From: a bacterium 210820-DFI.6.37
Lineage (GTDB): Bacteria > Bacillota > Clostridia > Peptostreptococcales > Anaerovoracaceae
Length of the DNA stretch: 31,753 nt
Assembly: GCA_020558355.1 (NCBI GenBank)
Contig: JAJCKG010000025.1
Location: 1-31,753 of the forward strand
Direction of reading: 5' to 3'
In this document: piece after piece, positions 24,307 through 31,602 of the stretch
Numbering within the stretch: position 1 is the first letter of the stretch
Layout: each line of letters starts with the position of its first letter
Program-made: the position numbers and the translations under genes
The notes under the pieces: generated by a model
Told to the model about the DNA's origin: nothing
Database searches by the model: none
Seen by the model: only the letters and a program-made list of their open reading frames with translations

Positions 24307-25389
24307 ATGCCTTTTTTTCATTATGATAATATAAAGATAACAGGTGTTTCATCAGCTGTTCCAAGACAAAAAGTGTCATTAGAATCTTTTGTTGAGGACT
24401 TTGGCAGAGAAACTGTGGATAAATTTTCTAAGATGACAGGCGTAAAGGAGTTCAGAAAAACTCTTTTACACCAAACTGCTTCGGATTTGGGATATGTAGC
24501 TGCAGAACAATTACTGTCTCATAAGAACATTTCTCGAGAGGATATTGGGGCTTTAGTATTTGTAGCACATAGTGTTGATTACAGGAGACCAGCAACAGCG
24601 TGTGTTCTACATAAAAGATTGGGACTATCGAAAGAGTGTGCTGTTTTTGATATTGGCCTTGGATGTTCTGCAACTGTTTATGGATTACAAGTACTCAGTT
24701 CAATGATGACAAGTTCGGATATATCAAAAGCGTTATTGGTTACGGGGGAGACTCTCACAAAGATGGTAAATCCAAAAGATCGGTCGGTAGCTATGTTGTT
24801 TGGTGATGGAGGATCGGCAATACTTCTTGAAAAAGAAGATTCCTTGATGGATATTCTTCTTAGGTCGGATGGCAATGGATACAAATCAATTATTGCACCT
24901 GCAGGTGGATATAGAAATTTGAATGCACCGTGTGAGGATGAGTTGTGGTCAGATGGAAATATACGAAATCTGTATAATACATATATGAGTGGAACGGATG
25001 TTTTTAGCTTTACGATTACAGAAGTTCCAATAGCCATTAATAACTTTATATCTCGAACAGGAGTAGGTATCGAGAAATATGATTGCTTTGCTTTTCATCA
25101 GGCAAATCAGTATATTTCTAAACAGCTTGCAAAAAAGTTTAAAATACCTGCTGAAAAAATGCCGTTATGCCTTGATCGTTACGGAAATACATCAGCGCCA
25201 GCTGCAACAATGGCATTGTGCGATCGATATGGCGACATAAAGGGAGAGCATATTAAAATAATGTTCTGTTGCTTCGGGGTCGGATTGTCATGGGGAGTAG
25301 CATCTGCAGTGATTGAAGCTGATGATATTTTGCAGATTATTGAAACAGATGAAGTTTTCGAAGAGGGCATAATAAAGGAACCTTTATAA
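24307..25389 (+). CDS. Beta-ketoacyl-ACP synthase III (FabH-like), copy 2
   Basis: 360 residues, a paralogue of the KAS III at 20711. The triad is intact: Cys120 in GLGCSATVYG, His264 in HQANQY and Asn294 in YGNTS. The acyl-pocket neighbourhood differs (GCSAT against GCSGF), which may mean a different acyl primer. Like copy 1 it ends in an acidic tail (ETDEVFEEG). AGGAG precedes the ATG. It is followed after 15 bases by its own reductase, so KAS III and SDR are paired here in the reverse order of copy 1. Confidence 0.88.
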   Translation: MPFFHYDNIKITGVSSAVPRQKVSLESFVEDFGRETVDKFSKMTGVKEFRKTLLHQTASDLGYVAAEQLLSHKNISREDIGALVFVAHSVDYRRPATACVLHKRLGLSKECAVFDIGLGCSATVYGLQVLSSMMTSSDISKALLVTGETLTKMVNPKDRSVAMLFGDGGSAILLEKEDSLMDILLRSDGNGYKSIIAPAGGYRNLNAPCEDELWSDGNIRNLYNTYMSGTDVFSFTITEVPIAINNFISRTGVGIEKYDCFAFHQANQYISKQLAKKFKIPAEKMPLCLDRYGNTSAPAATMALCDRYGDIKGEHIKIMFCCFGVGLSWGVASAVIEADDILQIIETDEVFEEGIIKEPL

Positions 25390-25404
25390 GGGAGGTGTAA
25401 GGTA

Positions 25405-26157
25405 ATGATTAAATACTTTTTTTCAAAAAAACGAATTCTAATTACAGGTGCATCATCGGGAATAGGAGCTGCTATCAGTAAACTTTTGGTGAATGCTGAT
25501 GCTGAAGTTATTATGGTAGCACATAATGAAGAAAAGCTTTCAACTATGGCTGGTACATTGGGAATATCAAAATACTATTCTATTGATTTATCTGAGGTAT
25601 CTACCATAGCAGGGCATATAGATAAGATTGTTAAAGAAAACGGACCGTTAGATGGGTTTGTACATAGTGCAGGTATTGGAACAGTTCGTCCTATAAAAAT
25701 GTGTACGTATGATTATATGAGAAAAATAATGGATATAAACTTTTTTTCTTTTGTTGAAATTGTTAGATGTCTTACAAAGAAAAAGAATTTTAATAATGGA
25801 TTGAGTATTGTTGGAATCTCCTCGGTAGCTTCATTGGAAGGAAATCAAAGTAAAACAGGATACTGTGCATCAAAAGCTGCTATGGATGGAGCTATTAGAT
25901 GTTTAGCTAAAGAATTATCTTCAAAAGGAATTAGGGTAAATTCAGTAATGCCAGGAATTACAAAAACTAGTATTTACGATCAGCTCATAGATACTAGTTC
26001 TGATTCAGATGATTTGAAAAGTATATTGCAAAGACAGTATTTGGGTATTTGTGAGCCAGACAATATTGCATCTGTAGTTGGATTTTTATTATCTGAAGAG
26101 GCTAAATATATTACAGGCTCTTCAATTGCTGTGGATTCCGGGAGGTTATCATCATAA
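25405..26157 (+). CDS. 3-oxoacyl-ACP reductase-like SDR, copy 2
   Basis: 250 residues, a classical SDR and paralogue of the one at 19924. TGASSGIG lies at 14-21, catalytic Ser near 139, Tyr153 and Lys157 in YCASK, and a C-terminal VDSGRLSS. Where copy 1 has GRR this one has AHN, so cofactor preference may differ from NADPH. GGGAGGTG precedes the ATG. By context it reduces the product of KAS III copy 2. It is the last gene of the AT-rich run before a gene-free gap. Confidence 0.82.
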   Translation: MIKYFFSKKRILITGASSGIGAAISKLLVNADAEVIMVAHNEEKLSTMAGTLGISKYYSIDLSEVSTIAGHIDKIVKENGPLDGFVHSAGIGTVRPIKMCTYDYMRKIMDINFFSFVEIVRCLTKKKNFNNGLSIVGISSVASLEGNQSKTGYCASKAAMDGAIRCLAKELSSKGIRVNSVMPGITKTSIYDQLIDTSSDSDDLKSILQRQYLGICEPDNIASVVGFLLSEEAKYITGSSIAVDSGRLSS

Positions 26158-26371
26158 TATTAGAAAATAGATTGGTAGGTGAGAAGCAGATTGTATTTTA
26201 AAAAAATAAGATTGGAATAATTGTTAATTGAATAATCCTATATACCTAATATGAATTGTAAACTTTAGCTGAAATTTGAATAATGTATATAAATTGTTTA
26301 TGTGGATTATGCTGATTATTTATAGAACCCAAACTGATTATTATGTTTTAAGAATTTATGTTATTAAGGAC

Positions 26372-26401
26372 TTGCTTATATAAATATAGATATAGTAAAA
26401 T
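26372..26401 (+). promoter_or_regulatory. Possible promoter of the LCP gene
   Basis: TTGCTT (26372-26377), an 18-base spacer and TAAAAT (26396-26401). It lies about 50 bases before the LCP start. The rest of 26158-26371 is AT-rich with no gene or terminator that I can support. Confidence 0.4.
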
Positions 26402-26409
26402 ATAAAATG

Positions 26410-26428
26410 GGTTTAGAAAAAATAAACC
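26410..26428. promoter_or_regulatory. GGTTTA-N7-TAAACC dyad after the LCP -10 box
   Basis: GGTTTA (26410-26415) and TAAACC (26423-26428) form a dyad just downstream of the putative -10. The core GTTTAG plus TAAA resembles the dyads at 8451 and 8949, which also sit over transcription starts. It may be a third site of one regulator. Confidence 0.35.
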
Positions 26429-26449
26429 GAGCATAAAAAGAAGGTTTTT

Positions 26450-27538
26450 ATGCAGAATCAACCAAACCAAAACAGAAAACAGAATACAATTCCTGAACTA
26501 TCAGGCAAGAAGCCAGTAAAAAAAAGCAGGATTTTTATCATAGTTGGTATTATCATAATTGTTGCTATTTTCATTGCAATTATTGCCTTTGGTATTATAA
26601 GCAGAGACAAGAAAGAAGAATCAAAGGTAGAAGAACCAGCTGTTGAAGAAGTAATATATGGTGATGAAGAGCTGGGGATAGATCCTACCGTTGATGAGCA
26701 GCTCAAAGATTATAGAAATATAGCTCTTTTTGGTATAGATGCTAAGGATTTTGAATCTGAGACAGGACACCGCAGTGATGGTATGATTATAGTAAGCATA
26801 AACGAAAAAAATGATGATGTGAAGATGTTCTCCATATACAGAGATACATATCTGAAGATTGATGATAATCATGACTTGGACAAGGTAAATCATGCTTATG
26901 CCTATCATGGTATGACTGGCAGTATTAAAGCTATAAATCAGAATCTAGATCTTAATATACGAGAAGGAATTTCATTTACATGGGAAGCTGTAGGAGATCT
27001 TGTAAACAATCTTGGTGGTGTTGAAGTAGATGTTCAGGAAAGTGAACGAGTTTATATGAATAAAGGACTTTCTTCCGAAAATCAGATAGCCAGTACCGGT
27101 ACACAAACATTAAATGGGGATCAGGCAGTTAAATATTGCAGAATAAGAAAAGATTCAAACCGAGGCGACTACAGAAGAAACGAACGTATGCAGATAGTAA
27201 TGCAGGCAGCGTTTGAAAAAGCAAAGGCAATGGATGCTACTAAGCTCATTAAGATTATGGACGAGACTTTGCAGGAAACCAGCACTAATATGAGTAGAAC
27301 CCGCATGGCGGATACGCTGGCAGAGATAGCTTCCCTTGATATAAGTTACAATACATGCTGGCCTTACGATACCGATGGCTGGACATATCAGTCAATATAT
27401 TACGGAGTACCTATCACCCTTACGACTAATGTGTCCCAGCTTCATGAAGAGTTTTTCGGGCAGAAGGACTATCAGCCGACTGAATTTGTACAGGAAGTCA
27501 GCGACAGGATTGAGAGCATCAGTGGATACAGCGAGTAA
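26450..27538 (+). CDS. LCP-family glycopolymer transferase (LytR-CpsA-Psr)
   Basis: 362 residues. A short cytoplasmic start, one membrane helix at 27-50, an acidic stalk, then the extracellular LCP domain from about 88. Conserved features are RSD at 108-110, YRD at 130-132, KVNHAYAYHG near 145 and RIRKD...RGDYRRNERMQ near 226-245. LCP proteins move glycans from undecaprenyl pyrophosphate to peptidoglycan, the last step for a wall-linked polymer. The RBS is AGAAGG. Composition becomes more GC-rich toward its 3' end, unlike the genes before it, so it belongs to the conserved right flank of the locus. Confidence 0.92.
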   Translation: MQNQPNQNRKQNTIPELSGKKPVKKSRIFIIVGIIIIVAIFIAIIAFGIISRDKKEESKVEEPAVEEVIYGDEELGIDPTVDEQLKDYRNIALFGIDAKDFESETGHRSDGMIIVSINEKNDDVKMFSIYRDTYLKIDDNHDLDKVNHAYAYHGMTGSIKAINQNLDLNIREGISFTWEAVGDLVNNLGGVEVDVQESERVYMNKGLSSENQIASTGTQTLNGDQAVKYCRIRKDSNRGDYRRNERMQIVMQAAFEKAKAMDATKLIKIMDETLQETSTNMSRTRMADTLAEIASLDISYNTCWPYDTDGWTYQSIYYGVPITLTTNVSQLHEEFFGQKDYQPTEFVQEVSDRIESISGYSE

Positions 27539-27561
27539 AAAGACTAAAAAGAGGTATAGAT

Positions 27562-29010
27562 TTGAGTAGAAGCCGAAGATATATGGATATCCATACCCAT
27601 ATTCTGCCGGGTGTGGATGATGGATCGAGTAACATGGATGAGACCATGAAAATGGTAGATATTGCATATAGGGAAGGTATTCGTATTATAATGGCGACTC
27701 CCCATTACGGAGCGCTCGACATGCCACGTAGTATAGTTTTTTGTCTTTGTGAAAATTGCGCAGGGTCTCTCCTTGGATATATGGCTTTTGAAAGTAATAA
27801 GCAGATTCCGCTGCTTTTGAGCGCAAGTTTAGATAAAGAATTAAGAGATAATTTGGATATAATGTATAGACCTAGCTATTATTGGGCCCCTGCGCATATG
27901 GAAAAAGGAATTAAAGGTAAAAAGATATATGAAGCTTTCGGATATGTGTTATTAAAAACTGACAATAAACCATATAGTGTAAATAATAAGCTCTCATTAC
28001 TTATTACGACTTCTGGATCTACTGGCAGCCCTAAATTGATACGACATAAAGATGGTAATCTTGAAGCTAATGCGGTTAATGTCGCAAAAGTTTTTGATTG
28101 GAAAGAGGATGAGCGAGGGATTTGTGACCTGCCGATGAATTATGCAATGGGACTTAATGTCATCAACAGTCATCTTGCTGTAGGAGCGTCCATACTAATG
28201 ATTAAGAGGAACTTAATGGATCCAGAATTTTGGAAATTTGTTAAAATAAATAAAGGTACTAATTTTTGTGGTGTTCCGTTCAGTTATGAGATTATGCGCC
28301 GAATTGGTTTTGACAGTATGGATTTACCTAATCTCCGTACTTTAGCTGAGGGCGGAGGAAAACTTACGGATAGTATGTTTAAATGGATTGCAAATTATTG
28401 TAAAAGCAATGGAAAGAAATTTTGTGCTACTTTTGGTACTAGCGAAACAAGTGCTCGTATGACGTTTTTGGAACCAGAATTTTCAGTGGATAAAATTGGA
28501 AGCATAGGAAAGGCGATTCCGGAGGGAGAATTATTTCTTATTGATGAATATGAAAATAATGAGGGCATGGTTAGTGGTGAGCTTGGCTACCGTGGTCCAA
28601 ATGTAGCAATGGGCTATGCTAAATGTAAGGAGGATCTTAGGAAAGATGATGAGTTTTGTGGGGAGTATCATACTGGTGATATAGCAATGCGTGATAAAGA
28701 AGGCTATTATTTTATTGTTGGGCGTAAAAAACGATTTCTAAAACTTTTTGGCTTGCGTGTCAGCCTTGACGAAATCGAAAAACTTTTACAAACGGAGTTT
28801 AATTGCGATGTTGTGTGTACAGGAAATGATAAGATAATGAATATTTTTATTACTAATTCTATATTGAAAGATGACATCAAACAATTTATTAGTCAAAAAA
28901 CAAAGATTCATATTTCTGCATTTCGAGTATTTATCATTGATGAAATTCCACGTAATGAGTATGGCAAGGTAAAGTTCATTGCGTTAAATAAAATCATATC
29001 TAAGGACTGA
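27562..29010 (+). CDS. Chimeric ORF: N-terminus of CpsB/YwqE phosphatase fused to an AMP-forming acyl ligase
   Basis: 482 residues from two unrelated genes in frame. Residues 1-~54 are the start of a CpsB/YwqE-type PHP tyrosine phosphatase: MDIHTHILPGVDDGSSNMDE, then IIMATPHYG. From about residue 56 the protein is an adenylate-forming enzyme: FCLCENCAGSLLGYMAFES, the P-loop TTSGSTGSPK near 149, FGTSETSAR, YHTGDIA and GRKKRFLKLFG. It ends with a C-terminal lysine in NEYGKVKF. The ligase lacks its first ~30-40 residues, and the phosphatase lacks its other metal ligands. The ligase would activate a carboxylate as acyl-AMP, probably to load the ACP. The start is TTG (AAGAGG upstream); an ATG at 27583 is possible. 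The stop overlaps the PPTase start (TGATG). Confidence 0.85.
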   Translation: MSRSRRYMDIHTHILPGVDDGSSNMDETMKMVDIAYREGIRIIMATPHYGALDMPRSIVFCLCENCAGSLLGYMAFESNKQIPLLLSASLDKELRDNLDIMYRPSYYWAPAHMEKGIKGKKIYEAFGYVLLKTDNKPYSVNNKLSLLITTSGSTGSPKLIRHKDGNLEANAVNVAKVFDWKEDERGICDLPMNYAMGLNVINSHLAVGASILMIKRNLMDPEFWKFVKINKGTNFCGVPFSYEIMRRIGFDSMDLPNLRTLAEGGGKLTDSMFKWIANYCKSNGKKFCATFGTSETSARMTFLEPEFSVDKIGSIGKAIPEGELFLIDEYENNEGMVSGELGYRGPNVAMGYAKCKEDLRKDDEFCGEYHTGDIAMRDKEGYYFIVGRKKRFLKLFGLRVSLDEIEKLLQTEFNCDVVCTGNDKIMNIFITNSILKDDIKQFISQKTKIHISAFRVFIIDEIPRNEYGKVKFIALNKIISKD

Positions 29011-29620
29011 TGCGTATTATAGTATGGTCTCCGAGCAAAGAAACAAATTGGATCCCTCCATTTGGAGCTGAAGTGGAAACCCATTTATTGGGATTTGTGA
29101 ACTTTGAAAGGCGGAATATGTCATGCTCTGCATGGCAGTTGCTTTATTATATATTGAAGGCCCAAAATCTTCGAATAGAAGAAGTTGTTTTTGAGGAGAA
29201 TGGAAAGCCATATTTCAGAAATAATGAAACTTATTTTAGTATCTCTCATAGTAGAGATATTTGTGCGGTTTCTATTGCAGATGTTCCTACAGGAGTGGAT
29301 GTGGAACAAGTAAAGAAGAATTATCATCGATCCCTTATAATGCGTACACTATCGATAAATGAAAAAAAATATTTGATGGGGATTTTACTAAAATTTGGTG
29401 CTACAAAGAATGCATTGCAAAACTTACAGGCCATGGGCTGGGGAGTCGTCCGGCGAAAATAAACACACTAGATCCAAAGTATTCATTTCGGAGCACATTG
29501 GTTAGTTATAATAGTGTCAAATATAGACTTGCAGCAGCATTTTTGGGGATAGAAGAAGAGGTTGCAATAATTCCATTAAATATTAAAGATATAGATCAGT
29601 ACTGCAAATACAGCTTATAA
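29010..29620 (+). pseudogene. 4'-phosphopantetheinyl transferase (Sfp-like), one-base frameshift
   Basis: The first ~128 codons give an Sfp-type PPTase: YFSISHS near 75 and the magnesium motif GVDVEQ (Asp97, Glu99). The frame then reads KFGATKNALQ and stops at 29462. One frame back, the family's third motif and C-terminus appear intact: IWCYKECIAKLTGHGLG, KINTLDPKYSFRSTLVSYNS, ending DQYCKYSL and TAA at 29618-29620. Restoring one A to the AAAA at 29390-29393 rejoins them (LLKIWCYKE). As it stands the product lacks the catalytic Lys-Glu helix. It could be recent loss, a reversible homopolymer switch or a sequencing error. An intact form would activate the ACP of this locus. Confidence 0.88.
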
Positions 29621-29786
29621 TGAGACTGTTTCAAGTTTTGTGTAAACTCAAAAAACTGATATAAGATTTATGAATAGTTGAGACTATGAAATTTTTTCTG
29701 TGAAAATCAGAAGTTGGATGTAGAATAAGGTTTTCTATGATAAATTGGTAGTCTAAAGTATCGTGTGGGTATAAGTAAAAAAATGG

Positions 29787-29827
29787 CACTTCAAGTAACC
29801 ATGATGGTTGTCTGAAGTGTCTTTTTT
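29787..29827. terminator. Bidirectional terminator at the transposase 3' end
   Basis: CACTTCA (29787-29793) with TGAAGTG (29813-29819), plus inner AACC/GGTT arms. TTTTTT follows on the plus strand, and an equal T-run follows on the minus strand. It would stop both the transposase transcript and read-through from the glycan operon. Confidence 0.75.
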
Positions 29828-29833
29828 AATGGT

Positions 29834-31195
29834 TTAATCTCGTGTTTTGTGATATGGACCACGTTTACACAGGCTGCGTTTGCAACTGGATAAGTTGGAG
29901 GTTAGTCCATACAAAACATCAGGAGAAAGCGCATAGATTACACGCTTACGAAACCGCTTAAAATTACTTATCCCTCTGGAGACGGACAGATATGCGCAAA
30001 GTTTCCCATTGATATTTTCCGTATATGCGTTGGACAGTTTCCTGTCATGAAAAGGACGACGAAATGAATTGAGAATTTCTTCTCGCCAAGTGAAAAGCAT
30101 CGAGGTAAATTCTTCATACTGCCGAATTCCATAGGCCTTAAATGCGGCTGCTATTTCGTCATACTGATACAAGGCTTCTTCATATGAGCGTTCCTGGTTC
30201 ATCTTTCGGTAGCGTTCTTTAAGATGATAGGCTTTGTATAGAATCGGAAACGCATCAAATATCATTTCCTTCAAATCTCTTCTGTTTAGCTTCATTTTGA
30301 ATCTTCCGTTGTATACCCTGTCATTGTCCAGATTCACATTGTCGGCAATCAGAAGCCAGATCCACTTCTTAAGCGGGTAATACGCATTGGAACCATAGTC
30401 ACAATGGTTCATCAAATCAAGCCTGAGACGCTCAAAATTGCTGTGCGGGCGCTTGACGACATGAAATGGGTCCACAGCAACAATGCAGTTGGGAAAGTAG
30501 GTTTTTGCGACGTCCCGGTATGGCTCCCACATGTCGATTGTCACATACTTAACCCTGCGTCGTTCTTCTCTTGAGATATCTGAAAAGTACAATGAGATGT
30601 TGGATTTGCCGCGTGAATCAAGGACGTCATACACGGATCGCTTTTCATTATCCACTAAGATACATAAATATCTGGAATTACGCTTTGACAGTTCTTTGCT
30701 GTGGAGCTCATCAATCCCGAGGCTTTCAGGTAGAGGTCTGTGAGGAATTGTGATGTAGGAATCAATATACGTGTTTAACCGCGTGGCGGAGATATTCAGT
30801 TCATCTGAAATCATGGACAGCGTGTAATTAAGATTGGCCAGCGTCTTCATTGCATTGCGTAAGAGTAAGAAAGAAGAATTAAATCCCGAAAAGGTAAAAG
30901 GATTCTTTTCCATAGCGGTCTTTCCGCAGGCTTTGCAAATGTACCTGTTTGCGTTGTAGCGAATGATACCATTATGCTCCCTCACGGCAGGATGCTTGAT
31001 CAACTTGCGCTTATGACCATGGCCGATCATTTTACTTTTGCGGTAGGGGCATAGCATTGGCTTTCGAACAAGGGTAACATCATAGTATATGGTGTCACCA
31101 ATGGTGATAATATCCGATTTTTCAATATCGGAGTTGCTGACATTGAGCATGAATGTGGTAAAATCAATATTAGAAATAACGATTCCTCCCTTCAT
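29834..31195 (-). CDS. ISL3-family transposase
   Basis: 453 residues. An N-terminal zinc-finger-like region (CP..., CKACGK near 87), a helix-turn-helix (LNYTLSMISDELNISATRLN near 122), then a DDE catalytic core: LGIDELHSK (Asp162), VTIDMWEPYRDVA (Asp221), AVDPFHVVK and NAYTENINGK (Glu393). Length is normal and the frame is intact. The first zinc motif reads CPYRKSK where CPxC is usual, so one cysteine has become Arg (CGC against TGC). The ATG at 31195 lacks a clear ribosome site; a GGAGG lies just inside the gene, so translation might begin a few codons later at a non-ATG codon. Confidence 0.88.
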   Translation of the reverse strand: MKGGIVISNIDFTTFMLNVSNSDIEKSDIITIGDTIYYDVTLVRKPMLCPYRKSKMIGHGHKRKLIKHPAVREHNGIIRYNANRYICKACGKTAMEKNPFTFSGFNSSFLLLRNAMKTLANLNYTLSMISDELNISATRLNTYIDSYITIPHRPLPESLGIDELHSKELSKRNSRYLCILVDNEKRSVYDVLDSRGKSNISLYFSDISREERRRVKYVTIDMWEPYRDVAKTYFPNCIVAVDPFHVVKRPHSNFERLRLDLMNHCDYGSNAYYPLKKWIWLLIADNVNLDNDRVYNGRFKMKLNRRDLKEMIFDAFPILYKAYHLKERYRKMNQERSYEEALYQYDEIAAAFKAYGIRQYEEFTSMLFTWREEILNSFRRPFHDRKLSNAYTENINGKLCAYLSVSRGISNFKRFRKRVIYALSPDVLYGLTSNLSSCKRSLCKRGPYHKTRD

Positions 31196-31262
31196 GATAG
31201 ATTGGTTGTGACAAGAACAATCATACCATGAAGGGTATTTTTTACCCACACGATAATTTAGA

Positions 31263-31421
31263 GCGCCTCTGTTTCAGAAAATAAGCGGCTTCCCGGGATC
31301 GTTTCCCTCCCAAACAGGGGAATTCGCTACTAGAAACAGATATTACATTTAAAATCCTGCGGAAAGCGTTGGAAACTCTGAAACAAGTGGACCAACTCGG
31401 CCGCTTGTTTCAAAGATTTCC
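31263..31421. other. GC-rich debris right of the IS, no gene
   Basis: No open gene. It contains a 12-bp hairpin with one G-T pair (31379-31390 with 31401-31412, arms TGAAACAAGTGG and CCGCTTGTTTCA). ACAGGGGAATTCGC at 31314-31327 recurs inverted and imperfect as GCGCCAATTCCCCTCTGT at 31688-31705. Together they look like ends of lost mobile DNA, but I cannot assign a family. Confidence 0.4.
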
Positions 31422-31602
31422 ATGGGAGAGGAATTTATCGGAAAAGACAGTGTTTGCCTGCTTCTCGGGGATAATATCTTCCATTTTAACAATTTTGAAC
31501 AGATCCTGTCAGAAGCCAGGCAAAAGGAAGATGGGCGGTGGTCTTCGGCTACTGGGTGGAGGACCCGAGACCCTTTGGCGTCATCTCCGCAAAGGAAGAC
31601 AG
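31422..31602 (+). pseudogene. rmlA: Internal fragment of glucose-1-phosphate thymidylyltransferase, frameshifted
   Basis: The frame from 31422 reads GEEFIGKDSVCLLLGDNIF, then FNNFEQILSEARQKEDG. This is the central part of RmlA (GEEFIG...VLGDNIFYG). A one-base loss in the G-run near 31537-31539 shifts the frame. The next frame continues VVFGYWVEDPRPFGVISAKED, the following RmlA segment. Homology ends near 31600. Both ends of the gene are missing, so it is a remnant. RmlA starts dTDP-rhamnose synthesis and is common in capsule loci, which suggests that an earlier glycan locus extended here. Confidence 0.82.

Larger units (their letters stand above)
29752..31262 (-). mobile_element. ISL3-family insertion sequence with 20-bp terminal inverted repeats
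   Basis: The left end TCTAAAGTATCGTGTGGGTA (29752-29771) and the right end, read inward on the minus strand from 31262, differ at one base of 20. Between them lie one transposase gene and a bidirectional terminator. I find no matching 8-bp target duplication just outside these ends, so the insertion may be old, recombined, or the ends may be slightly different. Its presence right after the PPTase and before rmlA debris suggests it took part in rearranging the locus edge. Confidence 0.75.

Noticed and set aside
29388..29396. Programmed -1 frameshifting in the PPTase
   Set aside because: The zero-frame codons AAA TTT do not form a proper X XXY YYZ site, and no following pseudoknot is apparent. 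A one-base deletion explains it more simply.
29621..29751. End of an IS256-type element (GAGACTGTTTCAAG...)
   Set aside because: It resembles such ends by memory only. No transposase piece or partner repeat is visible, so it is left unassigned.
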